From Methanocella arvoryzae MRE50 (GTDB taxonomy: Archaea > Halobacteriota > Methanocellia > Methanocellales > Methanocellaceae): a stretch of 64,000 nt of DNA. The stretch is from assembly GCF_000063445.1 (NCBI RefSeq), contig NC_009464.1, positions 2,542,001 through 2,606,000 of the forward strand, written 5' to 3'. The translations under genes were made by a program, and so were the position numbers. Positions 36,161 to 46,380 of this stretch are shown here, in pieces. Each line of letters begins with the position of its first letter. Position 1 is the first letter of the stretch. Below the pieces are notes generated by a model. The model was given only the letters and a program-made list of their open reading frames with translations, was not told the DNA's origin and searched no databases.

Positions 36161-36622
36161 ATGCCTTTTACCTGCGAGATCAAAGAATTGCCTGTACAGC
36201 AGGCTTTATCTGTACGCACCCGGTCGCCTGTGGAGAACCTGCCCAATGTGATCGGCCAGACCTATGGGACCATCATCCAGTACATGTCCGAGCTTGGCGA
36301 GCAGCCTGCGGGAGCGCCCTTCGTGGCCTACTACAATATGGACATGACTGACCTGGACCTCGAAATCGGTTTCCCGGTGAACCGGGAGCTGCCGGGCAAA
36401 GGCGTCGTGCAGCCTTCCCGGATCCCTGGTGGCAGGACAGGAACCTGCATGTACACTGGCCCATACCAGGAAATAGCCCCGGCATACGATGCGCTGGCAA
36501 AGCTGATCGCCGAGAAAGGGCTGGAGCCGACCGGAGTTGCCTACGAGATTTACTATAACAGCCCGATGGATACCGAGCCGTCGAAGCTGCAGACACTGAT
36601 CCTCTTCCCGATTAAGAGCTAA
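36161..36622 (+). CDS. GyrI-like small-molecule-binding protein
   Basis: A 153-residue stand-alone GyrI-like (AraC effector-binding-type) domain. The pattern includes LPVQQALSVRTRSPVENLP, VAYYNMDMTDLDLEIGFPV, TGTCMYTGPYQEIAPAYDAL and a central YEIYYNSPMDTEPSKLQT. It has no DNA-binding domain. Stand-alone GyrI-like proteins bind or hydrolyse small hydrophobic or cationic compounds. It converges on the trkH gene four bases away. Confidence 0.86.
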   Translation: MPFTCEIKELPVQQALSVRTRSPVENLPNVIGQTYGTIIQYMSELGEQPAGAPFVAYYNMDMTDLDLEIGFPVNRELPGKGVVQPSRIPGGRTGTCMYTGPYQEIAPAYDALAKLIAEKGLEPTGVAYEIYYNSPMDTEPSKLQTLILFPIKS

Positions 36623-36626
36623 ACTA

Positions 36627-38084
36627 CTATCTGCCAAAACCTCTGAACACGGTCCTCAACAGCAGTATGACCGGGACGATCTCCAGCCTCCCCATCCACA
36701 TGTCGGCTATGAAGATCAGCTTTGCCAGAGGGCTGATAGCCGGGTTGATAATACCGGTGGTCAGGCCACAGTTGCCCTGAGCTGAGCACACTTCGAAGAT
36801 GAGGTTGGAGAGGCTGACTTCCGGTCCCAGGATGTTGGCCAGCAGCATGATGCTGACGAGGATGTTCAGGATCCAGAGGAACGAGATAAGGGTGGCTTCG
36901 TTCAGCTCTTCCGTTATCGTTTTTTCGACTACCTTGTGCTGTCCCAGCCTGATCACGATGACCGCTTTTTTTGACAGCAGGGTCTTTTTCAGCCAGAGCT
37001 TGATCTGGTTGACCAGAAAAATCTCTCTGGCGACCTTGATGCCGCCGCTGGTCGACCCGGCGCATCCGCCTATGATCATGGCGATGGACATGATCAGGAG
37101 CGCGGTGGGGGACCAGCCGGAAATGTCCGTGGTCTGCAAACCCGTGCTTGTAATGGCCGATACGAGCTGGAAAACCGAATACCTGGTGGCGCTGAACAGG
37201 TCGTTGTAAAAGTAAAAGTAGTTCTGGGCCACCAGCAGCAGACAACCAGTGGCAATCAAGCCTGCAAAAGTCCTCACCTGGATATCGTAGATCATCGTAT
37301 GCAGCTTCAGCTTGAACATCATGAAGAGGACAGCGAAAGGTATCGCCCCGGCGATCATGACTGGCAGCAGCACGATCTCGATCGGGAGGCTGTCGTAATG
37401 GCCTATGCTGTCTGAGTAGAGCGTGAAGCCTCCCCCTATGGCGGTCATGGAAACGTTCAGGGCATCCCACGCGGGCATCCCCGCCAGTAGCAGGATAAAA
37501 AAAGAGATGATCGTCAGCGCTAAGTAAACCTTCCAGATTGTCCGTACAGTCGACCTTATGCTTGGCCTTATCCTCTCTTTTCTGGCTTCAGACTGATAAA
37601 GGATGTAAGCGCTGGTGCCCGGCCGGATCAGGACAGTCACCATCAGCAGAATGACGCCCACCGCGCCGATCCACTGGGTCACGCTGCGCCATAGCTGCAT
37701 TGAGTGGCCGATGCTGTCCGGCGCTGGTAGCATCGTAAAGCCGCTGCTCGTCCAGCCCGAGATCGACTCGAAATAGGCATCTACAGGCGACATCCCTGTG
37801 CTGATCATATAGGGGATAGCGCTCACTGCCGGGATTAAGAGGTAAGCGAGGGCTGCGATGATAATCGCGTGCTTAAGCTCGAGCGCTTCCGACCTCGGCG
37901 TGATCGAGTGGATCGCCGCCGCTATGATCAGGCTGACGAGCATCCCTGCGATAAAGCCGGCAGCGCTCCTCAGTTCCCAGAAGAGCAGGCTGGAGACAAC
38001 CATTGCGGACATCAGCACGGCTGCAATTGAAAACAGGCTCTTCAGATCCCCGAGGATGATGTTTAAATCATTGTTCCGCGGCAA
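36627..38084 (-). CDS. trkH: TrkH-type potassium uptake protein
   Basis: A 485-residue membrane protein with the fourfold repeat of TrkH/KtrB. The four selectivity-filter loops are visible as ISGWTSSGFTM, SMTAIGGGFTLY, ITSTGLQTTD and GNCGLTTGI. It moves K+ into the cell with a gating partner. The start is TTG 38084, with GGTGA six bases before it. It lies 35 bases downstream of trkA on the same strand. Confidence 0.93.
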   Translation of the reverse strand: MPRNNDLNIILGDLKSLFSIAAVLMSAMVVSSLLFWELRSAAGFIAGMLVSLIIAAAIHSITPRSEALELKHAIIIAALAYLLIPAVSAIPYMISTGMSPVDAYFESISGWTSSGFTMLPAPDSIGHSMQLWRSVTQWIGAVGVILLMVTVLIRPGTSAYILYQSEARKERIRPSIRSTVRTIWKVYLALTIISFFILLLAGMPAWDALNVSMTAIGGGFTLYSDSIGHYDSLPIEIVLLPVMIAGAIPFAVLFMMFKLKLHTMIYDIQVRTFAGLIATGCLLLVAQNYFYFYNDLFSATRYSVFQLVSAITSTGLQTTDISGWSPTALLIMSIAMIIGGCAGSTSGGIKVAREIFLVNQIKLWLKKTLLSKKAVIVIRLGQHKVVEKTITEELNEATLISFLWILNILVSIMLLANILGPEVSLSNLIFEVCSAQGNCGLTTGIINPAISPLAKLIFIADMWMGRLEIVPVILLLRTVFRGFGR

Positions 38085-38119
38085 TTTCCCTCACCGGGCC
38101 GTTTCTTATATGCCTGAAC

Positions 38120-38770
38120 TTACTGGAATATGCTCGAAACCTTATCCACGACATCGCTTCTGGCAAACACGTACAGCGAATCGTTGGGCAGGATCAGGGT
38201 GCTGCCTTCCGGAATGATCACTTCGTCGCCGCGCTCGATGGCTATGATCAGGGTGTTTGATGGCAGGCCAAGCTCCCGGATGGCCTTCCCTGCGGCATGA
38301 GACCCTTCGTGTATGATCACCTCTATGATCTCGGCTTTTCCCCCGGCCATCGAAGTGAAGGCGTTGATGCCCGGCCTCCAGATCGAGTTAAAGATGTTTT
38401 CAGCCACGATTGCATCCGGGTCTTTGTGGATGATAGCGCCTGTTTTTTTAAAAATCTCGATGTTTTCCTGCTCGTTAACTACTGTCGTGACAGTCTTGAT
38501 TCCAAGCTCCAGGGCCTTGAGCACGACCATCAGGTTTACGTTGTCGTCTCCCGTTGTGCAGATGACCGCGTCGGCCTCTGATATGTTCGCCTCTTCCAGC
38601 GTCGACAGCATCGAGGCATCGCCAGTGATGCCTACGAGATCGTACTTTAAGGCCATGTTCTCGGTCCTCTCAGCGTTCCGATCGATGACCATCACGTTAT
38701 GCTTCTCAGCCACCGCTATCTTCGCCAGGCTTCTGCCTATCCCTCCCAGCCCGATGATGATGATGTACAA
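38120..38770 (-). CDS. trkA: TrkA potassium uptake regulatory protein
   Basis: A 216-residue cytosolic protein with an N-terminal NAD-binding TrkA-N (RCK) domain (IIIIGLGGIGRSLAKIA, VMVIDRNAERTE, GDASMLSTLEEANI) and a C-terminal TrkA-C domain (about 135-216). It binds NAD(H) or nucleotides and gates TrkH. The start is TTG 38770, with GGAG nine bases upstream. Bacterial TrkA has two RCK copies; here there is one, as usual in archaea. First gene of a two-gene operon. Confidence 0.93.
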   Translation of the reverse strand: MYIIIIGLGGIGRSLAKIAVAEKHNVMVIDRNAERTENMALKYDLVGITGDASMLSTLEEANISEADAVICTTGDDNVNLMVVLKALELGIKTVTTVVNEQENIEIFKKTGAIIHKDPDAIVAENIFNSIWRPGINAFTSMAGGKAEIIEVIIHEGSHAAGKAIRELGLPSNTLIIAIERGDEVIIPEGSTLILPNDSLYVFARSDVVDKVSSIFQ

Positions 38771-39104
38771 AAAGGTAGCTCCTGAGGCTTTTATAAATTA
38801 TCTTACATAATTATATTAATAATTTATATATAAAACTGCTTTAAACTATCAACAGGGCCACCGTGATTTTATACTGTGCCCTCGTCTTCGTCATTACTCC
38901 GTCTGCTACATGTCACCTTCACTTTTGCATCCGGGGTAGTCGGCTGAAGGAATTCATGTCCAAAGTAATCACCGATATGTTGAATATAAACGAATAAATA
39001 AATATTATTGCACCTGGTACTAGAAAGATTATTATGTCCGCCATCATTACTGTAGTAATCTCCACAGGCTATAGTAGTATCATCCCTGACTATCTCGCCT
39101 GTTG
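38771..39104. promoter_or_regulatory. 334-base divergent region between trkA and a kinase gene
   Basis: The left part is strongly AT-rich, with TTTATATATAAA near 38823-38834 as a likely core promoter for trkA. The right part contains a 23-codon open frame (ATG 39034 to TGA 39105) whose stop overlaps the kinase ATG; it may be a leader that couples translation, or chance. No palindromic operator is evident. Confidence 0.4.
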
Positions 39105-40898
39105 ATGATTCTGGATTTCCGCACGGGGCTTGATATTCTGGTACTCTGTCTGTCCACGAGTCAGATCGGCTACGCTACTATTGTGATAGTGGCCATCATA
39201 CTGGTAATGCACATATGGCAGCGGCGTAGCATGCCCGGCGGCAGGTATTTTTCCCTGTTACTGACCGCCTTATCTTTTTGGGCCCTCATGTGCCTGATAG
39301 AGCTGTCTGCCACAGACCAATTCCTTTTGAACACGGTAATCCGGCTGCAATATGTGGCCGTCACCTGTGCAGGCCCGCTGTGGCTGCTGTTCGTCCTCGA
39401 TTACGGCTATCGCAGCCACTGGATCTTAAAAAGTAAAATTCACTGGATATGGGTAATCCCCGTGATCGCCAGCATTCTCGCCTTGACGAATGAATGGCAC
39501 GGGCTGATCTGGCCCCGGGCCGCAGGTGACCTGTCTATACTCGGACATGGCCTGTTCCTCTCGATCAACCTCGCATACACTTACCTGTTGCTGCTGGCCG
39601 GCTTTTGCCTCATGCTATTGACTACCATGAGTTCCTATAAGAGCGACCTTCGCAAAGCCCTTACCCTTATGGCTGCGACGATGATCCCTATAGCCAGCAG
39701 CCTTATCATTTTTTTAGGCCTGGAACCGGCCGGCATCGACATCACGCCTCCGGCGCTCACTGCTACTATCATGATCTTCGCATGGAGCATCTACCATCAG
39801 CAACTGTTCCCGCTGGTCCCGGTGGCAAAAGAGCTGCTGGTCAGGAGCATGCCAGACGGGATGCTGGTGCTGGATAAGGACGGCAGGCTTGTCGATCAGA
39901 ATCCGGCAGCTGAGAGTCTGCTGGGCATTACCGGTGATTCGCTCGGACAGTCTGCAGAAAAAGTCCTGTCCAGATGGCCCGGACTGATCGATTGTATCAA
40001 CCTCGGCACGACGACCGAGATCGTGGTCAGTGAGGCGGACGCCCAAACGTGGCTTGACGTCCGTGTATCTACCATCGACGACGGCCCCGGCAAGTTTTAT
40101 GGCAGGCTCGTTGCACTGCGGGATATCACTCAGCATAAGCTCTCAGAAGAAGCGATCACCCGGTCTAACGAGTCTCTCCGGGTCGAGATTGCCGAGCGAA
40201 AGCAGGTGGAAAAGGCACTGCAGGCTGAGATCGAAGTCCGCCGGCAGGCAGAAGAAAAGCTGGAAATCTCGCTGAAAGAGAAAGAGCTGCTGCTGAAAGA
40301 GATACACCACCGGGTGAAGAACAACCTCCAGATTATCTCCAGCCTCATGAACCTGCAGATCTCCACAATGACGAACGAGGCTGCTCGCGCCAGCCTGAAG
40401 GAGAGCCAGAACCGGATAAAGTCCATGGCCCTGATCCACGAGCAGCTATACCTGTCCAGAGACCTGGCGAGCATCGATTTCAAGGGCTACGTCGCGAACC
40501 TTATCTCTTTCTGGGCCCGGTCATACGTGATCCGCCCCGAAGTTACCTTCGTTGCCCGGATCGACGACATCTCTCTGGATATCGACACGGCGATCCCCTG
40601 CGGCCTGATCATCAACGAGCTGATCTCGAACAGCCTGAAGTACGCGTTTGTGGGAGGGCAGCCCGGAACCATTGAGGTAGCTATGACCTGGGCGGGCGGA
40701 GGGTATCGCCTCTCCGTGAGCGATGACGGCATCGGGCTGCCCTCCGGCCTCGATTTCCGGAATACCACTACCCTCGGCATGCAGCTGGTCGTGACCCTGA
40801 CCGAACAGCTGGGCGGGCTTATCGAGCATCCCGACGGTCCCGGGACGACGTTTATCATCACCTTCAGTAAGGGCCTCGACAAAGCCGCCCACGGGTAG
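39105..40898 (+). CDS. membrane sensor kinase, 7TM-PAS-HisKA_2
   Basis: A 597-residue kinase. About seven helices (residues 15-245) resemble the HisKA_7TM sensor region ([21 protein letters not shown]). A PAS domain spans about 250-345 and a charged coiled coil 345-395. The HisKA_2 histidine lies in [12 protein letters not shown], followed by an HWE/HisKA_2-type ATPase domain with [17 protein letters not shown] and DDGIGLP. These kinases often lack a typical receiver partner and are frequent in methanogens. ATG 39105 is assumed. It converges on the surface-protein gene 15 bases away. The signal is unknown. Confidence 0.9.
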   Translation: MILDFRTGLDILVLCLSTSQIGYATIVIVAIILVMHIWQRRSMPGGRYFSLLLTALSFWALMCLIELSATDQFLLNTVIRLQYVAVTCAGPLWLLFVLDYGYRSHWILKSKIHWIWVIPVIASILALTNEWHGLIWPRAAGDLSILGHGLFLSINLAYTYLLLLAGFCLMLLTTMSSYKSDLRKALTLMAATMIPIASSLIIFLGLEPAGIDITPPALTATIMIFAWSIYHQQLFPLVPVAKELLVRSMPDGMLVLDKDGRLVDQNPAAESLLGITGDSLGQSAEKVLSRWPGLIDCINLGTTTEIVVSEADAQTWLDVRVSTIDDGPGKFYGRLVALRDITQHKLSEEAITRSNESLRVEIAERKQVEKALQAEIEVRRQAEEKLEISLKEKELLLKEIHHRVKNNLQIISSLMNLQISTMTNEAARASLKESQNRIKSMALIHEQLYLSRDLASIDFKGYVANLISFWARSYVIRPEVTFVARIDDISLDIDTAIPCGLIINELISNSLKYAFVGGQPGTIEVAMTWAGGGYRLSVSDDGIGLPSGLDFRNTTTLGMQLVVTLTEQLGGLIEHPDGPGTTFIITFSKGLDKAAHG

Positions 40899-40913
40899 GC
40901 TACTGTCAGACTT

Positions 40914-43325
40914 TCAGCTCTTGCGCCTGAAGAATACCAGGTATCCGGTGACGATTATTGCCAGCCCTCCGAAAACCGCCAACATCAGCCACACTATTGT
41001 GGACGTGACCGATCCGTCAGTCCCCGGAGATGGGGATGGCGTGCCTGTCGGAGCCTGCGACGGCTGGATTGTCGGCTCCGGTGTCGGTGTTGCCTCGCCC
41101 GAATTGTCTCCATTGCTGCCTTCGCTTGAGCCGGTATCGCTATCACTTACAGTGGTGACGTTGATTTCGTCGGTCTGATACGAAACCGACTCCCCGTCCA
41201 CCTCTATCAGGAACGTGGTGATCCGGTATTTGCCGGGTACGGTGTAGGTATGCTCTCCCGTGATCGTGCCCGATCCTGAGCTTTCGCTGACCGATGCATA
41301 CGATTTTGCGCCGTCACCCCAGTAGATTGTGGCAATGTGGGTATTTTCTGGATCCGGATCGGTAAACGACAGGCTGAAGCTGATAGGCTTGCCTGGTTCC
41401 GTCCTGGACGGGTACGATGGATTCTTAAAAGAGGGGAGATCGTTCACCGGGTTGACCTTGATTCTCACCGTCGCAGCGCTTGAATTCGAGCTTCCGTCCC
41501 CGGCGGTGTACTTGAACGAGTCCTCGCCATAGTAATTAGAGGCCGGGACATACCGGAAGGATCCATTGTTATAAAGCGTCAGTGAACCGTGGCTGGGGCC
41601 TGAGACTAAATATGCGCCCATCTGGGTGCCGTCAGCGTCCCAGTCGTTCCCGAGCACGCCCGGGACCTGCGGGGATAGCGTAGAATCCTCGCTGACCTCA
41701 TAGCTGTCATCGCTGGCTACCGGCACGTCGTTGATGCTGTTTACGGTGATTGTGACGGTCCGTGGCTCCGAGTATTCGATTCCGTCGTACGCCTTGTATG
41801 TGAACCAGTCCAGGCCATGATAGTTAGCCCATGGGGTATATACAAAGCTGCCGTCGGCATTAAGCGTCAGAGTGCCGTGATCCGGCCCCGACATAAGTAC
41901 TGCCGTCAAGGTGCCCCCATCCGGGTCTGCATCATCATTGAGCACTCCCGGGGCTGCTATGGCCAGAGTGGTATCCTCGTTCAGGCTATATGCATTATCA
42001 CCTGCTACGGGGGCCTTGTTTACAATCAGGCTTACTGTGGCTGTCACTGAGTCCTCAGTGCCGTCATTCACCTTGTAGGTAAACGTGTCAATCCCCAGGT
42101 ACCCATCTTCAGGTGTGTATGCAAATGTCCCATTCGAGTATAAGGCAAGCGTGCCGTGGGTAACGCCTGTCACGAGCATCACGATCATATTGTCTCCCTC
42201 GACGTCAACATCGTTGTGGAGCACGCCCTGGGCTGCCCATAGTGACGTATTCCTGTCGATCCTGTAAGAATCATCTACGGCTGTGGGCGCATCGTTGACC
42301 GGTGTGATAGTGATGGTGGCTGTCGCTGTGTTGGAGTCTGCGGTGCCGTCATTGGCTTTATAGGTGAAGGAGTCGGTGCCGTAGAAGTTGGCGTTCGGGA
42401 TGTAGGTGAAGGTTCCGTCGGGGTTGAGGGAGAGAGCACCGTGCGCAGGACTCGTGACGATGATGGCGGTCAGGCTGTCTGCGTCGATATCTGCGTCGTT
42501 CCCCAGTACGCCCTCGCTGACAGTACTCTTGATCAGCGGGGCATCCTCAGAAGTAGTGTATGTGTCATTACCGGCAACCGGGAGATCATTGATCGGATTT
42601 ACTGTGATAGTAACAGTCGCTATGTCGGATTCTGCGGTGCCGTCGAGGCCCCTGTAGGTGAGGGCCTTGTAGGTGAAGGAGTCGGTGCCATGGTAGTTAG
42701 TCGAGGGGGTATATACAAAGCTGCCGTCGGCGTTGAGCGTCAGAGTGCCGTGATTCGGCAGTGAATTATATACTGCCGTTAAGGTGCCCCCCTCCGGGTC
42801 CACATCATTACTAAGGACTCCTGGGGCTGCTATGGTCAGCGTGTTATCCTCTGCCACCTGGTAATCGTCATTAAGAGCTATCGGCATGTCGTCGACCGGG
42901 TTGACCGTCAGCGTAACTGTGGCCGCACTGGAGTTTGCGGTACCATCGTTTGCTACGTACGTGAACGAATCGGTGCCATGCCAGTCTGGCTTTGGAGTGT
43001 AGGCGAACGATCCGTTCAGGTTGAGTGTGAGTGCTCCGTTCACGGGCCCGGCGATCAAGATCGCAGTGATGGTATCACCATCACTATCTGCGTCGTTGCT
43101 CAGTACGCCGGGGGCTGGCACGTTCAGGGGTGTATCTTCGTCCGTGGTGTATGCGTCGTCTTCAGCCAGCGGTGACGCGGCTAACGATACTCCTATGGGA
43201 CCGGATGCGCTGCTTATGAGCAATCCCAGGAGAACTATGCTGACTGTGACTATATTCAGGATTTTATAACAGACGCCCGGCCATTGGAAAAGCCGATCAT
43301 TGTATAGCCGATATTTGTCCTTCAT
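40914..43325 (-). CDS. tandem-95-repeat surface protein with C-terminal anchor
   Basis: An 803-residue exported protein. After an N-terminal hydrophobic signal segment (about 20-50) come six repeats of about 90-98 residues (each with xDDxY..xEDxxL, GVLxND.D, HGTLTLNxDGSFxYTP, GxDSFTYxxxDG). This is the tandem-95 / cadherin-like Big_9 fold. A PKD-like domain (about 645-725), a Pro/Ser/Thr-rich stalk and one C-terminal helix followed by FFRRKS anchor it in the membrane. It probably mediates adhesion or forms a surface layer. Repeat 2 carries a short insertion (LTYRGL). Two HisKA_2 kinase genes flank it, and a small membrane gene lies to its right. Confidence 0.88.
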   Translation of the reverse strand: MKDKYRLYNDRLFQWPGVCYKILNIVTVSIVLLGLLISSASGPIGVSLAASPLAEDDAYTTDEDTPLNVPAPGVLSNDADSDGDTITAILIAGPVNGALTLNLNGSFAYTPKPDWHGTDSFTYVANDGTANSSAATVTLTVNPVDDMPIALNDDYQVAEDNTLTIAAPGVLSNDVDPEGGTLTAVYNSLPNHGTLTLNADGSFVYTPSTNYHGTDSFTYKALTYRGLDGTAESDIATVTITVNPINDLPVAGNDTYTTSEDAPLIKSTVSEGVLGNDADIDADSLTAIIVTSPAHGALSLNPDGTFTYIPNANFYGTDSFTYKANDGTADSNTATATITITPVNDAPTAVDDSYRIDRNTSLWAAQGVLHNDVDVEGDNMIVMLVTGVTHGTLALYSNGTFAYTPEDGYLGIDTFTYKVNDGTEDSVTATVSLIVNKAPVAGDNAYSLNEDTTLAIAAPGVLNDDADPDGGTLTAVLMSGPDHGTLTLNADGSFVYTPWANYHGLDWFTYKAYDGIEYSEPRTVTITVNSINDVPVASDDSYEVSEDSTLSPQVPGVLGNDWDADGTQMGAYLVSGPSHGSLTLYNNGSFRYVPASNYYGEDSFKYTAGDGSSNSSAATVRIKVNPVNDLPSFKNPSYPSRTEPGKPISFSLSFTDPDPENTHIATIYWGDGAKSYASVSESSGSGTITGEHTYTVPGKYRITTFLIEVDGESVSYQTDEINVTTVSDSDTGSSEGSNGDNSGEATPTPEPTIQPSQAPTGTPSPSPGTDGSVTSTIVWLMLAVFGGLAIIVTGYLVFFRRKS

Positions 43326-43501
43326 AGTGACCCCACAACATATTGTATACTACTCGCTTGTTATGTCTGCTAAGTATTCTCAGTATATAATATTACTCTC
43401 ATAATCTGTTAATTGAAAGTATTCCGGGCGGCTGCGTTTGTGATCAATGGTTATATGTAACCGAAGCCATTAATCAGAAGAGATAACCTGGTGATACTGC
43501 T

Positions 43502-43723
43502 ATGAGCTCAATTGTACGGAACGTGCAGGCTTTCCTGACGCCATTCCTCTTCATCGTGTGGGTGGTCTGCGGGGTAGTCCTGATATGCCAGTATAAAGGA
43601 ATGCTGCCCTGGCTGGAGGGGTGGTCCCAGACACTGATAGTACTGATCGTGATCGTACCGCCGGTGCTGCTGATCATCTATGCCGTCATCGAAGTGCTGA
43701 AGAAGTACGTGCTTCAGACATAG
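43502..43723 (+). CDS. small two-helix membrane protein, 73 residues
   Basis: The protein has two predicted helices (about 10-30 and 43-65) and short charged ends (VIEVLKKYVLQT). GGTGA lies seven bases before ATG 43502. No family is recognised. It is divergent from the surface-protein gene and next to a repeat-rich spacer. The coding frame looks genuine because of its clean hydrophobic pattern, but function is unknown. Confidence 0.6.
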   Translation: MSSIVRNVQAFLTPFLFIVWVVCGVVLICQYKGMLPWLEGWSQTLIVLIVIVPPVLLIIYAVIEVLKKYVLQT

Positions 43724-43810
43724 CAGGCTGTCACATAATTCATTTTCATTATACAATAAGGAACTAATTATCCTTATTAGAGAAACCGTACGATCTTATA
43801 CTGTAATTTC

Positions 43811-44128
43811 GCCCGCCAGAACGCCTGCAATTGCAGGCGTCCGATGCGGGCGATGTGATGACGATCGCTGCGCTGTGCCTGGACACAGATTGCACAGATG
43901 ATACAGATTGCACAGATGATCGTCGAATCAGATGGTAAAGGCGTTCATTACCTGTATTATCTATTGTGTTCATCTGTGCAATCTGTACAATCTGTTAAAT
44001 CTGTGTCCCAGCACAGCGCAGCGTTCGTCTTGCTGTCTCACAGAATCCGGGCAACCAGAGAACACACAGCGCAGCGATAGTATACGGATCGCCTTCGAGA
44101 ACGCCTGCCCTGGCAGGCGTTCAAAAGG
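43811..44128. repeat. intergenic inverted-repeat cluster
   Basis: Two hairpins with near-identical inner arms (ACGCCTGC.../...GCAGGCGT) lie at 43811-43851 and about 44090-44128, each with an outer stem (GCCCGC/GCGGGC; CGCCTT/AAGGCG). Between them, arms at 43866-43919 and 43971-44023 form a roughly 52-base imperfect inverted repeat made of ACAGATTGCACAGATG-type units. Open frames across it (SVQSV-type) are repeat translations. No gene lies in 43724-44249. Confidence 0.7.
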
Positions 44129-44249
44129 CGTACATCCTGAAAGGATACAATTATGCATTTGGGTATCGTATTATCTTAACAGGCAATCGCAATGAATTAT
44201 GAGACAACCTGATAGTCTTATTGTTTTAGCTACTTGATCGGCAATCCTG

Positions 44250-46154
44250 TCACAGGTCGCTCTTCTCTCGTATCCGTATGCTGTACTCGGTGCCGCCGTC
44301 GGACCTGATCTCCAGGCTGCCGTTCAGCTGAGTGGCCAGGCTGCTGATCAAGATCATGCCGAGGGAGCTGGCTTTTTCTATGGAAAAGCCCTCGGGAAGC
44401 CCTATTCCGTTATCCTTCACTTTGAGGAGGTACTGCTTTTCGCCATCGCCGGGGTACTCATGCATGTCGATCACAATCTCTCCCGGCCTGCCATCCGGGA
44501 AGGCATGTTTCATAGCGTTGGAGATCATCTCGTTGATCATCAGGCCGCATGGTACAGCCATGTCTATGCCTATCAGGATCTTATCGACATTGACTCTCAT
44601 GGCCACGTTTCCTTTCATAGAGTACGTGGTCGAAATCTGGGATGCGAGCATCTGGATGTACTCAGAAAAGTCTATCCGGGCCAGGTCTCTGGACCTGTAG
44701 AGCTTCTCGTGGATCAGAGCCATCGACATGACCCGGTTCCGGGTCTCATTGAACGCGTCGATCGATTTCTGGTCGGAGAGGTAGGCGGATTGCAGGCTCA
44801 GGAGGCTGGTGACTATCTGCAGGTTGTTTTTCACTCTGTGGTGCACTTCTTTCAGCAGAACGTCTTTCTCGTCGAGGGATATCTTGAGTTCGCGTTCCAG
44901 CTTGACCCGTTCGGTGATGTCCTCCATGACTACTGCAAAGCTTTCGATCTGGTCGTCCGAGGCCATTATCGGGTATAGTTTTACCTGCAGGTATACCGGC
45001 GGTTTATCTCCTGAAGCTGGCAACTCGGCCAGGGGTATCGTCGTACTTGTGCCTTCCCTGAGCGTGGCCAGGCACTCGGCGGATATCTCCGGGATCTTCT
45101 CCGGCAGCATCGAGAGGTTGAGGCGCCTTGATATGTCTGTCCTTTTCATCCCGAGGACTTCGAGGAAATGATCGTTGACCAGGACTGCCCTGCCCGATGT
45201 ATCAAATATGCCCATGGCGTCGGGTGATTTCATCACTATGTTTTCCATCGCCAGTGTAGTGTCCTTGAGCTTCTTTATCAGGTTTCCCAGCGTCTTTTCC
45301 CGGATGTCGTTAGTCGTGTATACAAACAGTGCCGAGGAGAGGAATAGGATGGACGCATTGTAAATAATACCTGTAATGTAGTACAGGTTTTCGGATATAA
45401 TGCGGATGCCCATGAGGAAGTTAACTATGTTCACTATATCTCCAATGGAGTTTATCAGGCAGAATACGAAAATGGATATGAGCAGGTACTTCAGGTTGAC
45501 TTTCAGGTTCATCAGGAGCAGCTTGAAAAACGTGCTGACGATGTAGATGTCCAGCAGGATGTAGATCATCAAGATCAGGATATCGTCCAGATCTCTGCTT
45601 TGCCAGTTGATGGTGGCCAGCACCCAGGCGAGAAAAACAATCGCCAGCGTCAACCCGGCAATATTGATAATCCTGGATCTGGACGGGCTTATGTACCATT
45701 GTTTCGAATTTATCAGGGTATAAAGCCCGTATGCAATGATGCAGTAGCTGATTAGCCATACTATCGCTCCGGCTCCCTTGATGTACCAGCCCAGCTTCAG
45801 GGCGGGAGGGATTATCATAGGCAGCAGGTACCATACACTGCTGGACATCGTCCAGAAGAGCAAAGCGGCGGTCAATATGATGCTGAGGAACTTGATGTTC
45901 CGGTCACGCTCGCTAAAGTATAGCTTAATTGTCAGAACCATGCAGAAGAGCGGCAAGATCACCTGTACCAGATTGTTGGCCAGGCTCTGGCCATCTGCCG
46001 GTACCAGCAACAGAATAAAACTAACGATGCTCGTGATGAACATCGCCACAATCATTAGCCCGATCCTGTTCGACCCATTTTTTACTCCCGCATCCCCATC
46101 CATTCCAATCAGCCCTGCCGCAATATGCAACCGCTTGAATAGAATAATTTCCAC
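44250..46154 (-). CDS. membrane sensor kinase, multi-TM-PAS-HisKA_2
   Basis: A 634-residue kinase. Eight or so helices (about 30-290) form the membrane sensor. A PAS domain (about 305-415: VMKSPDAMGIFDTSGRAVLVN) follows, then HisKA_2 with the histidine in [12 protein letters not shown] and a matching ATPase domain (CGLMINEMISNAMKHAF, DNGIGLP). The kinase core closely resembles that at 39105, but the sensor regions differ, so they are paralogs with different inputs. GTG 46154 is the apparent start, with a TATA-like TTTTATATAAC about 25 bases upstream. It flanks the tandem-95 surface protein. Confidence 0.9.
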   Translation of the reverse strand: MEIILFKRLHIAAGLIGMDGDAGVKNGSNRIGLMIVAMFITSIVSFILLLVPADGQSLANNLVQVILPLFCMVLTIKLYFSERDRNIKFLSIILTAALLFWTMSSSVWYLLPMIIPPALKLGWYIKGAGAIVWLISYCIIAYGLYTLINSKQWYISPSRSRIINIAGLTLAIVFLAWVLATINWQSRDLDDILILMIYILLDIYIVSTFFKLLLMNLKVNLKYLLISIFVFCLINSIGDIVNIVNFLMGIRIISENLYYITGIIYNASILFLSSALFVYTTNDIREKTLGNLIKKLKDTTLAMENIVMKSPDAMGIFDTSGRAVLVNDHFLEVLGMKRTDISRRLNLSMLPEKIPEISAECLATLREGTSTTIPLAELPASGDKPPVYLQVKLYPIMASDDQIESFAVVMEDITERVKLERELKISLDEKDVLLKEVHHRVKNNLQIVTSLLSLQSAYLSDQKSIDAFNETRNRVMSMALIHEKLYRSRDLARIDFSEYIQMLASQISTTYSMKGNVAMRVNVDKILIGIDMAVPCGLMINEMISNAMKHAFPDGRPGEIVIDMHEYPGDGEKQYLLKVKDNGIGLPEGFSIEKASSLGMILISSLATQLNGSLEIRSDGGTEYSIRIREKSDL

Positions 46155-46380
46155 TATTACATGTTATATAAAACTTGCCAGTAATTATTAGCTAAAATAC
46201 AATGGTCTAATGTCCGCGAAGTGTTATATCGCCTAAAACATTTATTCTGTAGAATATCATGGCTGCCGCTGAGCCTCGGGCACCACGTTGCTTATCGGTT
46301 AGCGTATAACTGGTATGGTCTTGAAAAATGGGGGTGCTGTAGATCCGGCAGTAATCCAGTCGTGCAATCGTAAGGCTGTT

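Noticed and set aside
43866-44023. Possible CRISPR array
   Set aside because: The units are short, unevenly spaced and inverted with no spacers; no cas gene is nearby.
43898-44195. Short open frames with SVQSV or NLCNLC-like repeats
   Set aside because: They are translations of the ACAGATTGCACAGATG inverted repeat, not proteins.
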